Source of the DNA: Phaeobacter porticola
GTDB taxonomy: Bacteria; Pseudomonadota; Alphaproteobacteria; Rhodobacterales; Rhodobacteraceae
Assembly: GCF_001888185.1 (NCBI RefSeq)
Contig: NZ_CP016364.1
Location: 3,589,593 to 3,653,592, forward strand
Length of the DNA: 64,000 nt
Direction: 5' to 3'
Part shown: piece by piece, positions 46,591-55,964 of the stretch
Position numbering within the stretch: position 1 is the first letter of the stretch
Layout: the number at the start of each line of letters is the position of its first letter
Notes under the pieces: generated by a model
Databases searched by the model: none
What the model saw: the letters and a program-made list of their open reading frames with translations, nothing else
What the model was told of the DNA's origin: nothing
Made by a program: the position numbers and the translations under genes

Positions 46591-46617
46591 TCATCATCAT
46601 CATCATCATCATCATCA
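46591..46617. repeat. Perfect (TCA)9 microsatellite
   Basis: Nine uninterrupted TCA units (27 bases) lie six bases after the hutF remnant and about 60 bases before the hutC start. Such a repeat is rare in bacterial chromosomes of this base composition and can change length by slippage. Confidence 0.95.
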
Positions 46618-46677
46618 CCGGCGGTGAGAATTTGTCCTCTGCCGCTGCGTGCTTGTCTCTAAGGGCGGACGACTAAC

Positions 46678-47379
46678 GTGACAGATCGGCAAAAAATCAG
46701 CTTTCAAGATGTGCGTGACGAGGTTCTTGAACGTATCCACAACCGTGTCTGGGGCCAGGGCGATCTGTTGCCGACAGAGCAAGATCTGTCTGAGGAATTC
46801 GGGTGTGCCCGTGCCACTGTGAACCGCGCCCTGCGTGAATTGGCAGAGCGTGGCATCATCGACCGTAAACGCAAGAGTGGCACGCGAGTGGCATTGTCAC
46901 CCGTGAAACAAGCCAAGCTTGAGATCACGTTAACCCGTCAGTTGATCGAGGATCGAAACGCCACATATCGCTATGCTTTGGTGCGCTGCCATCAGGTATC
47001 AGCGCCGGGTTGGTTGGCCTCGCAGGTGGGGCTGACACCGTGCGCGCCGGTTCTACATGTGCAGGCCATGCACTATGGCAACAACCAGCCGTTTCAGTTC
47101 GAGGATCGCTGGATCAATATCTCTGCCGTTCCCAAGGTGACAGACGCCGACTTCAGCGCCGTTGGGCCCAATGAATGGCTTCTGGCCGAAGTGCCGTTTT
47201 CTACCGCGGAGCTTAGCTTTGGCGCTATTTCTGCGGATGAAGATCTGGCCGAGTATCTAAGCTGTGCGGTTGGTGCGCCCCTGTTTCAGATGGAGCGCAC
47301 GACCTGGTTTCAGGCTCAACCAGTTACATTTGTACGGATGAGCTTTCATCCCGGTTATCAGATGCGCAGCCGTTACTGA
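46678..47379 (+). CDS. hutC: Histidine-utilisation repressor HutC
   Basis: GntR-family repressor released by urocanate. The 233-residue protein has the winged helix (GDLLPTEQDLSEEFGCARAT, then VNRALRELAERGIIDRKRKS) and the C-terminal UTRA effector domain (HVQAMHYGNNQPFQFEDRWI, ending YQMRSRY). The start is GTG 46678. Its location next to hut genes and a matching operator at 45580 support the name. It is downstream of the hutF remnant and a TCA repeat, which now form its leader if transcription comes from the hutF promoter. Confidence 0.93.
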   Translation: MTDRQKISFQDVRDEVLERIHNRVWGQGDLLPTEQDLSEEFGCARATVNRALRELAERGIIDRKRKSGTRVALSPVKQAKLEITLTRQLIEDRNATYRYALVRCHQVSAPGWLASQVGLTPCAPVLHVQAMHYGNNQPFQFEDRWINISAVPKVTDADFSAVGPNEWLLAEVPFSTAELSFGAISADEDLAEYLSCAVGAPLFQMERTTWFQAQPVTFVRMSFHPGYQMRSRY

Positions 47380-47718
47380 AACAGCGGGCCGAGCAGCTTT
47401 TGTACGTGACCAGAGCTCTCTAGCGTCTGTTCGCCAGGATGATAGATCTTACTTTCGAGGCCGTCACGGCAGATGAGTTGGTGCTGATCAAACAGAAAAT
47501 GCACATCGGGCCCAGTGGCCATAAGGGAAACAAATAAATAAGCTGGGGATGATAAGCGTTGATCAGCCTGAATGGTATTCAGACGCTTGAAATCTTATCG
47601 GCGTAAATGATTCGCAGAGTTATGTCTGCCATTTCAGTGTGACATGCGGACGCTTCACAGAGCTGGGAATTGGCCTCTCGTATTGACCAGACCCATGCGG
47701 CAGAGATATGGCGGCGCC
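47380..47718. other. Intergenic region downstream of hutC
   Basis: About 340 bases. On the minus strand 47373-47522 is an open frame of 49 codons (begins MATGPDVHFLFDQHQ) that would overlap the hutC end; it has no ribosome site and no known relative, so I do not call it a gene. The rest shows nothing clear. Confidence 0.35.
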
Positions 47719-48066
47719 ATGGAAAAAAAGAAAATCTCCCGTCAGCAGGTTTACACGCTTGTGGTTCAGATCGGTCGCAAGGATGGCGATGGCTTGCCAG
47801 TGGGTGCAACCGGAGCAGCATTGATGATCTATGCCTCCGGTGTGGACGAGGCCGAGGCTGTGCGCGAAACCGTTGCGATTCTGAAGCAGGCAGACACCGC
47901 GCCGTTGGATGTGACCGGATATGGAACATTGGCTGACCGCGAAGCTGAAGATCATGATATTTCAGAGGAGGAGCGTGCATTGATGCAACGCGCCTTGGAT
48001 GAAAACTCGGTGATCGTTGCGCAAATGACCCCGTTTTTTGAAGACGGTCCGCCAACACTACACTAG
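47719..48066 (+). CDS. Hypothetical protein
   Basis: A 115-residue acidic soluble protein (MEKKKISRQQVYTLVVQIGR ... PFFEDGPPTLH). It shows an alternating strand/helix pattern and regular spacing of acidic residues, without signal peptide, membrane helix or metal motif. In-frame upstream ATGs exist at 47695 and before, so the N terminus is uncertain. I do not recognise the family. It is convergent with the receptor-like channel gene and 340 bases from hutC. Confidence 0.55.
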   Translation: MEKKKISRQQVYTLVVQIGRKDGDGLPVGATGAALMIYASGVDEAEAVRETVAILKQADTAPLDVTGYGTLADREAEDHDISEEERALMQRALDENSVIVAQMTPFFEDGPPTLH

Positions 48067-48147
48067 TCAGAACGGGTCTTTGGCAAGGGCACCTGCGAGA
48101 CCGCTTTGGTAGTGTCAGTGGCCGTGGTGACCGTACAGTGGGTCGGA

Positions 48148-49203
48148 TCAGGGGGCTTTGCCGAACCATTTGCGATAGATGTCGTCGTATTCACCGTTTT
48201 CACGCATAGCAAGCAGGGCGCGATTTATCTCTTCCAGATGCGGCGACCTATCGGGCAGCAACAACCCATAGTCCTCGCGCAGGAATACCTGACCGACCGC
48301 GCGGCCGTACACGCGCCCCTCGTCCTCCATATAGTGATCAAGGACTGGCGCATCAAAAACCACGACGCGGCTTTTGCCGTCTTCGAAATCGGCGAGCAGA
48401 TCCGCCAGATCCGAATAGCCACTATAGCCTATGTCACGTCGGTCAAGGAAACGCGCAGCGGTCGAATCCGCCAGCGTCCCGACGTCTTTGTCATAGAGAT
48501 CGTTGACAGAATTGATCGACCCGCTGATCGCTTCCACGGTCATTACGGCGGTGATCTTGGCCACGAAAAGCGACACAACGAACAGTGAGGACACCACCAG
48601 AACCACGCCAAAGATCCTACCGATCGGCGTGCGAGGTACCCGCTCCTCAAATCCGCCATTGACCACGAGGTTCAGCGCCCACCAGAAGGATGGGAACCAG
48701 GCCTCCTTGAGCGGGCGATCAAAATAGGGCTGCGCGCGGCGTTCCAGCCCCCACATCATCATCCCACCCCCCATAAGCAGTACGACCGCGATGGCGATGG
48801 CGATCATTAGATCAGCAGAGAACAGCACCCGGAACAGCGAGGGCGTGCGGACGTCAGCCGCGGCCACCATAATGCGCAGGCCGCTTTCGAATATGGGATG
48901 GCTGAAATCCATATCCGTTTCGCGCGCTGCAGTTATGGAAATATTGGCGGCCGCCATGTCAACACGGCCGTCTTTCACCATATCCAGCATTTCGCCAAAG
49001 GTCTCAGCGCGCACCAGCTGATAGGTCCAGCCTAGCCGATCCGTCAGGCTGCGCACCAAATCAATGGAAAACCCTGTATCCCGATCCCCTTCCATCATCG
49101 AAAATGGCGGGCGGGTGACAGTGCTGACAGTCAGGGTTTCAGCCGTCGCGGCGAGGCCCCACAGCAGGTAGATCAAGGCAAGAGGGGCAATAAGACGGCG
49201 CAA
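48148..49203 (-). CDS. Prokaryotic ionotropic glutamate receptor-like channel
   Basis: Membrane protein of 351 residues that joins a periplasmic amino-acid-binding fold with an ion-channel pore, as in cyanobacterial GluR0. Signal peptide at 1-21; binding lobe 1 (LTVSTVTRPPFSMMEGDRDT, residues 24-120); M1 at 131-151; pore loop 171-192; M2 at 194-222; then lobe 2 with DVGTLADSTAARFL to the end WFGKAP. GluR0 has a potassium filter TVGYGD, but here the pore loop reads LVVNGGFEERVPRTPIGR, so potassium selectivity is not expected. It could also be a sensor rather than a channel. Last gene on this strand after the Hint genes. Confidence 0.8.
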   Translation of the reverse strand: MRRLIAPLALIYLLWGLAATAETLTVSTVTRPPFSMMEGDRDTGFSIDLVRSLTDRLGWTYQLVRAETFGEMLDMVKDGRVDMAAANISITAARETDMDFSHPIFESGLRIMVAAADVRTPSLFRVLFSADLMIAIAIAVVLLMGGGMMMWGLERRAQPYFDRPLKEAWFPSFWWALNLVVNGGFEERVPRTPIGRIFGVVLVVSSLFVVSLFVAKITAVMTVEAISGSINSVNDLYDKDVGTLADSTAARFLDRRDIGYSGYSDLADLLADFEDGKSRVVVFDAPVLDHYMEDEGRVYGRAVGQVFLREDYGLLLPDRSPHLEEINRALLAMRENGEYDDIYRKWFGKAP

Positions 49204-49278
49204 GTGAACGATAAGACCCTAAGAGACATCACTCGTTTGGTCCTTAGAATGTCCTAAAGATTCAGGCAAGTGTCGCGG

Positions 49279-50412
49279 TCAGGCGATCCGTCGTTCTGCC
49301 AGTACTGCGACATCAAAGCTGCGCAGCAGCGGAGCTGAATCGGGCACATGTTCAGGCAGGCAGCTGCGATCCAGATATGCAAAAGCACTGGCAGCCAAAC
49401 CGTCGCGATCCCGGCGCAACCGGCCCAGATTCAAGCTTTCAACTGCGGTACCTTCGGCCAGAAAGCGTTGATGGCGTGGTAGAATAAGCTGCGCAAGACT
49501 GGTTAGCGGGGTTGCTTCACCAGAGGTGGTGTTGCGTCTTTCGAGCGTATGGTCTGTGACCATGGCCGTGCCCTGTAGGGCAGCGGCCGTCAGCCGTACG
49601 TCAGGGCGGCCAAAAAGATACTCAACATCTGCTCCCGAAACCACCAGCCGCTGATGTGGCGCGACCACCAGGTCCCCTGTCAGGCCGAAGTAAGGCGCGC
49701 GCAGGCGCAGCAGTTTATCGTGTCCGAGTGGGGGAACCCGTCGGCTTATGCAGTGCAGAATAGGAACCGAGTCGCCTTCGGGCGTCAGAACAAGATCGCC
49801 GCGCTTCAGAGCACTCAGCGGTCGTGTGCCTTCGGGTGTGGCGATGCGGGCCTCTGGTGCAAGACCGCATAGCGGCGCGAGCGGCTCGATCTGGGTGCTG
49901 AAGCTGGCTGAAAGCAGCCCGCTTGCCCTGCCAGCAGCGGGCAGATTCGCCAACAGTGCAACAGCGTCTTCGAACTGCAACGGGGGCGGTGATGATATAT
50001 CTGCGGTCGTGATTGCCGCACCAGCAGAGGAGATCATCGCAAGGCGCCCCCAGCGCGCGGGACTATCCCAGGCGTAAACCAGCCGCGCGGCACCGCCGCT
50101 GATCGGGACTGGGTGGGGGGCTGTTATGGATTGGTGGATGTGACACCCAGGTTGGCAAAGCGTCAGGGTAACTGTTCGGTCCGCACTGCGATCCAGTCTT
50201 AGGGTCAGGGGCCAATTGCAGCGGTTATCACGGCCTCGCGTCAATTCCAGCAAAGGGCCGCCGCCAGTCTTTGCTTCGTCTAGCAGAAGATCCACGCACA
50301 GGCTGCCCTGCGTAAGCAGCATCCCGGCGGAATAGCCGTCAGGATGGTCGCCCACAGGCATTGCCATAGCAATACCATTCTGTTCCGGACTGCGGGTGGC
50401 CAGCCATGTCAT
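49279..50412 (-). CDS. Hint (Hedgehog/intein-like) domain protein
   Basis: The 377-residue protein has an N-terminal region without known domain and a Hint_2-type module at about residues 180-325: CGLAPEARIATPEGTRPLSA with the junction-type cysteine, then LKRGDLVLTPEGD and the block-B-like VVAPHQRLVV. Such modules may self-process at the N-side cysteine; whether this one is active is unknown. I start at ATG 50412, five bases after the upstream stop, rather than at 50490 inside the preceding gene. No signal peptide is present. It is the second of two adjacent Hint genes. Confidence 0.72.
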   Translation of the reverse strand: MTWLATRSPEQNGIAMAMPVGDHPDGYSAGMLLTQGSLCVDLLLDEAKTGGGPLLELTRGRDNRCNWPLTLRLDRSADRTVTLTLCQPGCHIHQSITAPHPVPISGGAARLVYAWDSPARWGRLAMISSAGAAITTADISSPPPLQFEDAVALLANLPAAGRASGLLSASFSTQIEPLAPLCGLAPEARIATPEGTRPLSALKRGDLVLTPEGDSVPILHCISRRVPPLGHDKLLRLRAPYFGLTGDLVVAPHQRLVVSGADVEYLFGRPDVRLTAAALQGTAMVTDHTLERRNTTSGEATPLTSLAQLILPRHQRFLAEGTAVESLNLGRLRRDRDGLAASAFAYLDRSCLPEHVPDSAPLLRSFDVAVLAERRIA

Positions 50413-50416
50413 TGGA

Positions 50417-51991
50417 TCAACGATTCCCGAGGGCAGAGCATAGCAGCTGTGCCTCATAGCTGCGCAGACTGAGCCGCGCTGCAGGCCCATATCCGATGCC
50501 GGTCATCGGGTCCAGTTCAGGAAACAACATTCGCAGCTCATCCTGCACACCAGCGTCAAAAAGCCGACTGGTCTGCGGGCCGGGGAGAAAGCTCTCGGTG
50601 GGCAGACCCTCACTGATCACCAACTGATGATCATCGAACATCACATGGACATAGGTGACCATGCCGCCGGGTTGCCGTCTGATCGAATGATCGTTGATCA
50701 GATCCTTGGCCGCAACGAGAACCTCATGCGTGCCAAACATCATTTCGGCCACCCCATCGCGTAGCAAAACCCGGTGCTGCGGCGAAATCCACAGCTCGTC
50801 GTGGGTCCCCAGAGCGTTGGCCTTTATCCGGATAGGGGCAAAGCTTCCTGTGGCCGCGACACGCTTGGAGCCGATCCAGCGCACGGGCTGCAACCCGTTG
50901 TCGCGGGTCATCACCAGGTCGCCGGGGCGCAGTTCTTCTACCGGCACCAGCCCTTGCGCCGTTAACAGGCGGCTGCTTTCGACAAAACAGGGAATGCTTG
51001 TCGCCTCGACGTATCCGACATCGCTGTTGGTGCCGTTGCTGGCCGTGTAGGTGAATGCAAAATCCTCAACATCGCCATCGCCGATGAGGGTCAGGGTGCC
51101 ATTGGCATTCAGCTGTACCTGTTGGCCTGTGCCCAGAGTGATGACGTCACCCGCTACCACGGCCACGCCATTGACATGCGTGATGGTCAACGCACTTGCC
51201 GAGCCGTTGGTGTCATTCGACAAGACATCAATCGTCCTGGTGCCGTTTGGATCAACAAGCGCAAAGTCGCGCTCGGCGATGACATCAGTTTGTACCGAAC
51301 CAGCAGCGATAAGCAGGTTGCTGTCATAGCTGCCGTCGGACACATCGGCGATGCCAATACGGATCGAATTCTCTTCCCCTGGGTCCACTTGCATGGTCAG
51401 GGTCATGGTTACGGTCAGCCCGTCCATTTCGGTGTTGTAGTCACTATCAGCGTTGTCGAGGTAGATATTGGCATTGGTGCCAGAGTTCACATTGCCCGGA
51501 TCCGCGTCTCCATTGCCGATTTCCAGATTGACCATTTCGCCATTGACCCAGACGCCGACGAAATCCTGATACACGGAATTCTGAAATTCGGGATATTCTT
51601 CCGAGGCAAAGACGAATTGCAGCGTCATGACCGACCCGTCAGGCACAAAGGTCACGTCCAGATAAGACGCATCAAAGGTCTGCACGCCCGCGGCCGCGTT
51701 GAACGCGGGATCCCCGTTAGGTCCGCCGTTCGCCGTAGTTTGGTTACTGGACTGGTTGGCCTCTCCGTTGGAGTTTGTATAGGCGCTAGCCTGACCAGTG
51801 GAAAGAATAATGCCGGTGTCCGATGGTGTTGCGCCAGGGGCCACCGTATCGCCGTTGGAATAGACCGCTGAAGCGCGGGTATCGCCAGTGTAACTGGCAT
51901 TCACAACCTGAACACCATCACCAAAGATGGTTTCCGCCATCTGTGTTGCGTTGGCGTTGATGTTATATGTCAGCTCGGACGCTGCAACCAT
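50417..51991 (-). CDS. Choice-of-anchor L / cadherin-like / Hint domain surface-type protein
   Basis: The 524-residue acidic, Asn/Thr-rich protein resembles secreted adhesins. From the start at 51991 (AGGTGGGAA upstream): residues about 20-230 are a choice-of-anchor L domain (LQFVFASEEYPEFQNSVYQD, GVWVNGEMVNL, RIGIADVSDGSYDSNLLIAA), about 240-330 a cadherin/VCBS-like repeat (TRTIDVLSNDTNGSASALTI), and 335-480 a Hint_2 module beginning PCFVESSRLLTAQGLVPVEE and with ISPQHRVLL. No classical signal peptide. A second Hint gene follows after four bases, and a perfect CtrA-type box lies 170 bases upstream. Confidence 0.82.
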   Translation of the reverse strand: MVAASELTYNINANATQMAETIFGDGVQVVNASYTGDTRASAVYSNGDTVAPGATPSDTGIILSTGQASAYTNSNGEANQSSNQTTANGGPNGDPAFNAAAGVQTFDASYLDVTFVPDGSVMTLQFVFASEEYPEFQNSVYQDFVGVWVNGEMVNLEIGNGDADPGNVNSGTNANIYLDNADSDYNTEMDGLTVTMTLTMQVDPGEENSIRIGIADVSDGSYDSNLLIAAGSVQTDVIAERDFALVDPNGTRTIDVLSNDTNGSASALTITHVNGVAVVAGDVITLGTGQQVQLNANGTLTLIGDGDVEDFAFTYTASNGTNSDVGYVEATSIPCFVESSRLLTAQGLVPVEELRPGDLVMTRDNGLQPVRWIGSKRVAATGSFAPIRIKANALGTHDELWISPQHRVLLRDGVAEMMFGTHEVLVAAKDLINDHSIRRQPGGMVTYVHVMFDDHQLVISEGLPTESFLPGPQTSRLFDAGVQDELRMLFPELDPMTGIGYGPAARLSLRSYEAQLLCSALGNR

Positions 51992-52399
51992 TGCCGTTCC
52001 CACCTTTGTACGATGAGACAACGCATTCAGATACTGAACGGAGACGCCAAGGCACCCGTCGGTTGCATAGCGCAGACAGCTATGCGGTAAATTGTCTGTT
52101 CTGTGGTCCCGCTATTACGGTGTTTCCACAGCATCTGATGCTCTGCCTCGAGTCGTTTTGTTAATCTTTGGTTAACATTTTCCCGCACTTTTTGTCCGTT
52201 ATTGGCAGAGGTTAGGGTGGATTAAGGCCTTTGTGCGCGACTTTTGCGCCACAAAATTGAACGCCAAGACCGATATTGGGGACAAGATCGGGCACCTTTT
52301 GGTCATTTGAGCCCACTTGGACATCACGGCGCTGCACCCACGGGTTTGCACCATGGATCAAACCGCGCTAGCCAAGGGCCGGACAAACGGAGAACCGCA
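51992..52399. other. Divergent control region of the Hint operon and dapE
   Basis: About 400 bases with no supported gene. The frame of dapE stays open into it from 52244, but without family sequence. It holds the CtrA-type box (52161-52175) and the ribosome sites at both edges. Confidence 0.45.
52161..52175. promoter_or_regulatory. Perfect CtrA-type box (TTAA-N7-TTAA)
   Basis: TTAATCTTTGGTTAA followed by C matches the full consensus of the alphaproteobacterial response regulator CtrA. It is about 170 bases upstream of the anchor-L/Hint gene start and 225 bases upstream of dapE. Confidence 0.6.
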
Positions 52400-53563
52400 A
52401 TGACCCATGCTTCTGAGATCCAGCCGCTGAACCCGCAGCAGCTGACAGCGAACCTGATCCGCTGCGATTCTGTCACGCCAGTGGAGGGCGGTGCGCTGGT
52501 ACTGCTAGAGAAGGTTCTGACGACGGCGGGCTTTGTCTGCACGCGCGCGGATCGGGGGCAGGTCAGCAATTTATTTGCCCGTTGGGGGGACAAGGGGCAT
52601 CCACGCACCATGGGCTTTAACGGCCATACCGATGTGGTGCCGGTTGGAGATGCGGCAGCCTGGACCGTCGATCCCTTCGGCGCGGAGGAGAGAGACGGCT
52701 TCATGTATGGGCGTGGGGCCACGGATATGAAATCAGGTGTCGCGGCGTTTGTTGCGGCGGCAGTGGATCTAGTGCACGCCACACCGCCTGACGGGGCGCT
52801 GATCCTAACCATTACCGGGGATGAGGAAGGCGACGCTATTGATGGCACAACAGCGCTGCTTGACTACATGGAGCGCGAAGGTGAACAAATGTCGGTTTGT
52901 CTGGTCGGTGAACCAACCTGTCCGAATGAGATGGGCGAGATGATCAAAATCGGTCGTCGCGGATCGCTCTCAGCGTGGTTCACGGTGACCGGCGTTCAGG
53001 GGCATTCGGCCTATCCGCACCGCGCCAACAATCCGCTGAATGCGATGGTGCGCCTTATGGACCAGCTAGCCAGCCACGAACTGGATCAGGGAACCCAGCA
53101 TTTCGATGCCTCAACACTTGCTGTGGTCACAATTGATACGGGCAATCCAGCAACCAATGTTATTCCGGCACAGACGCGTTCCACCGTCAACATTCGCTTT
53201 AATGACTCTCATACCGGCTCTGGGCTGCGCAATTGGCTGCGGGCTGAGGCCGACAAGGTTGCGACGGAATTCGGCGTAGAAATCACCATGGACGTAAAGA
53301 TTTCGGGCGAAAGCTTCATCACCCCGCCGGGGCCGCTGTCAGATCTGGTCAGCGCAGCGGTTGAGGCCGAGACCGGGCGTCGCCCCGAGCTTTCGACCAC
53401 CGGTGGGACATCGGATGCTCGGTTTGTGAAAAATCATTGCCCAGTTGTTGAAATCGGCCTTGTGGGCAAAACTATGCATCAGGTGGACGAACGGGTCGAG
53501 ATCGCACAGGTTCACCAGTTAAAGTCAATTTATAGCCGGATCCTCAGGGAATATTTCGCCTAA
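52400..53563 (+). CDS. dapE: Succinyl-diaminopimelate desuccinylase DapE
   Basis: Zn-dependent M20 hydrolase that removes succinate from N-succinyl-LL-diaminopimelate. The 387-residue protein has the metal residues in [14 protein letters not shown] (H, D), [11 protein letters not shown] (D), ITGDEEGDA (E-E) and [12 protein letters not shown] (H), and the dimerisation domain [23 protein letters not shown] 52400 is preceded by CGGAGAA; the open frame upstream to 52244 lacks family residues. A GC-rich terminator follows before rnr. Works in the same pathway as the dapD gene at 39313. Confidence 0.96.
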   Translation: MTHASEIQPLNPQQLTANLIRCDSVTPVEGGALVLLEKVLTTAGFVCTRADRGQVSNLFARWGDKGHPRTMGFNGHTDVVPVGDAAAWTVDPFGAEERDGFMYGRGATDMKSGVAAFVAAAVDLVHATPPDGALILTITGDEEGDAIDGTTALLDYMEREGEQMSVCLVGEPTCPNEMGEMIKIGRRGSLSAWFTVTGVQGHSAYPHRANNPLNAMVRLMDQLASHELDQGTQHFDASTLAVVTIDTGNPATNVIPAQTRSTVNIRFNDSHTGSGLRNWLRAEADKVATEFGVEITMDVKISGESFITPPGPLSDLVSAAVEAETGRRPELSTTGGTSDARFVKNHCPVVEIGLVGKTMHQVDERVEIAQVHQLKSIYSRILREYFA

Positions 53564-53598
53564 GGCTGACCTTGCCACAGCTGTGATAGATCAGCGGC

Positions 53599-53633
53599 GC
53601 GCGCCCGGGCAATGATGCCTGCGGCGCGCTTTT
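53599..53633 (+). terminator. Terminator after dapE
   Basis: Outer stem GCGCGCC / GGCGCGC with an inner GGGCA-ATGA-TGCCT hairpin, followed by TTTT. It separates dapE from rnr. Confidence 0.8.
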
Positions 53634-53672
53634 CACGATGACCTCGGGGGCTGGGCGTGCTAGCTCAGGATT

Positions 53673-55943
53673 ATGACCCGTATTCCTTCCAAGGCCGAAA
53701 TCCTCGAGTGGATCGCAGCCCATCCGACCCACAACTCCAAACGTGACATCGCCAAGGCCTTCGGCATCAAGGGATCTGACAGGATTGACCTGAAACGGAT
53801 TCTGAAAGAGCTGGAAGCCGAGGGGCACCTGGAAAAACGCAAGAAGACCTATCGCGATCCTGATCGCCTGCCGCCTGTTTCGGTCTTGCAGATCAAGGCC
53901 CCGGATGGCGACGGTGATCTTTTTGCGCGGCCACTTGAATGGCATGGCGAAGGCGTGGAACCGGTGGTTTTGGTGATGCCGCGCGCCTCTGACCCTGCGC
54001 TGGGCGAAGGCGACCGAATTCTGGCACGGCTGACGGTAGTGCAGGATGCAGATTATCATTACGAAGCACGGCTGATCCGTCGGGTTGGAACCAACCCACG
54101 CCGAGTGATTGGTATCTTCCGTAAGGGTGACGAGGGCGGGCGTATTGTTCCGATAGAAAAGTCGGCCTCAACCGAATGGAGTGTCGCGGACAATGCCACC
54201 CATGGTGCGCGTGACGGCGAGCTGGTCGAGGCCGAACAAGCGGGACCGAAATCCCGCCTTGGCCTGCCGCGCGCCCGTGTCGTTGAGCGTCTGGGTGACC
54301 CGTCGGCCCCCAAGGCGGTGTCGCTGATTGCGATTCATCAGCATGGTATTCCTGACCATTTCCCCGATGATGTTATCGCAGAGGCTGACGCGGCCAAACC
54401 TATGGGCCTGAAGGGGCGCGAAGATCTGCGGGATATGCCGCTGATCACCATCGACCCGGCAGATGCGCGTGACCATGATGACGCCTGTTATGCCCATGCC
54501 GATGATGATCCGGCGAACCCCGGTGGTCATGTCATCTGGGTCGCGATTGCCGATGTCGCCGCCTATGTGCGCTCTGGCACGGCACTGGACCGCGAGGCGC
54601 GTAAGCGTGGCAACTCCAGCTATTTCCCCGACCGTGTGGTCCCGATGCTGCCGGACCGCCTGTCAGGTGATCTCTGTTCGCTGCATGAAGGTGTGCCACG
54701 GCCCTGTATCGCTGTGCGAATGCAGATTGACCCCGAGGGCAATAAAATTGGCCACCGTTTTGTGCGCGCGCTGATGCGCTCTGCCGCTTCGTTGCACTAC
54801 GCCGAGGTGCAAGAGGCGATGGATGGTGCCCCCAATGATCGGACTGGCCCGTTTCTGGAGCCAGTGATCAAGCCGCTGTACGCGGCCTATGCGGCGCTGG
54901 TCAAAGCCCGCGCCGAGCGTCAACCACTGGACCTGGATCTGCCCGAACGCAAAATCGTGTTAGATGACAGCGGTCGGGTGGCCTCGGTGAATTTCCGCGA
55001 CCGTCTGGACGCTCATAAGTTGATCGAGGAATTTATGATCCTCGCCAATGTTGCGGCGGCAGAGGTACTGGTGAAAAAACGGACGCCGCTGTTGTTTCGC
55101 GTCCACGAAGAACCTGCGCCGGAAAAACTGGAAGCTCTGCGAGAGACGGCCCGTGCAGCGGGTCTGGCGCTGGCCAAGGGGCAGGTGTTGCAGACACGAC
55201 ATCTGAATGCGCTCTTGAACGGCGCAGCTGGTACAGATGATGCCGAGCTGATCAATATCTCGACTCTGCGGTCGATGCAGCAGGCCTATTACAACGTCGA
55301 GAACTTTGGTCACTTTGGTTTGGCGTTGCGCAACTATGCGCATTTCACATCCCCCATCCGACGCTACGCTGACCTGATCGTACATCGCGCGCTGGTCTCG
55401 GCCCACGGCTGGGGGGACGACGGACTGGATGCGGTTGAGATTGAGCGGTTAGAGCAGACGGCCACCCATATCTCGGAAACCGAACGACGGTCGATGATGG
55501 CTGAGCGGGACACCACAGATCGGTATCTTGCTGCCTATCTATCAGAGCGTGTAGGGAGTGAATTCGCAGGCCGCATCAGCGGGGTCGCGCGGTTTGGTGC
55601 CTTTGTGAAGCTGGACGAAACTGGCGCTGACGGTTTGGTGCCTGTGCGTTCCATCGGGCGCGAGTTCTTTCACTTCGATGCCGAGGCCGGTACGCTGATG
55701 GGATCCGACACCGGATTGATCATTGCCGTCGGTCAGCGCGTCAACGTGCGCTTGGCCCAGGCCACACCTGTTACCGGGGGGCTTGAACTGGAGTTGCTGT
55801 CGATTGAGGACAAGCCGATGCCTGCGGGTGGCGGTGGAGGGCGGCGCAGCCCCGCGGGCCGATCAGTGAGCCGAAAATCGGCCAAGGCCAAGGCAAAACG
55901 CAGCAAAATCAAACGCAAGGTTGAGCGTAAGCGTCGCAGTTGA
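53673..55943 (+). CDS. rnr: Ribonuclease R
   Basis: Processive 3'-5' exoribonuclease that degrades structured RNA. The 756-residue protein has an N-terminal winged helix-like region, cold-shock-type OB folds, and the RNB catalytic site TIDPADARDHDDACY (D261, D267, D269, D270). Further blocks are RKRGNSSYFPDRVVPMLPDR and HFTSPIRRYADLIVHRAL. A C-terminal S1 domain (GRISGVARFGAFVKLDETGA) is followed by a lysine/arginine-rich tail (SRKSAKAKAKRSKIKRKVER). All features match RNase R. Confidence 0.97.
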   Translation: MTRIPSKAEILEWIAAHPTHNSKRDIAKAFGIKGSDRIDLKRILKELEAEGHLEKRKKTYRDPDRLPPVSVLQIKAPDGDGDLFARPLEWHGEGVEPVVLVMPRASDPALGEGDRILARLTVVQDADYHYEARLIRRVGTNPRRVIGIFRKGDEGGRIVPIEKSASTEWSVADNATHGARDGELVEAEQAGPKSRLGLPRARVVERLGDPSAPKAVSLIAIHQHGIPDHFPDDVIAEADAAKPMGLKGREDLRDMPLITIDPADARDHDDACYAHADDDPANPGGHVIWVAIADVAAYVRSGTALDREARKRGNSSYFPDRVVPMLPDRLSGDLCSLHEGVPRPCIAVRMQIDPEGNKIGHRFVRALMRSAASLHYAEVQEAMDGAPNDRTGPFLEPVIKPLYAAYAALVKARAERQPLDLDLPERKIVLDDSGRVASVNFRDRLDAHKLIEEFMILANVAAAEVLVKKRTPLLFRVHEEPAPEKLEALRETARAAGLALAKGQVLQTRHLNALLNGAAGTDDAELINISTLRSMQQAYYNVENFGHFGLALRNYAHFTSPIRRYADLIVHRALVSAHGWGDDGLDAVEIERLEQTATHISETERRSMMAERDTTDRYLAAYLSERVGSEFAGRISGVARFGAFVKLDETGADGLVPVRSIGREFFHFDAEAGTLMGSDTGLIIAVGQRVNVRLAQATPVTGGLELELLSIEDKPMPAGGGGGRRSPAGRSVSRKSAKAKAKRSKIKRKVERKRRS

Positions 55944-55964
55944 CGTTCGCGCCCAACCCATTGT

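Noticed and set aside
47373..47522. 49-codon open frame after hutC on the minus strand
   Set aside because: No ribosome site, overlap with the hutC end and no recognised relative.
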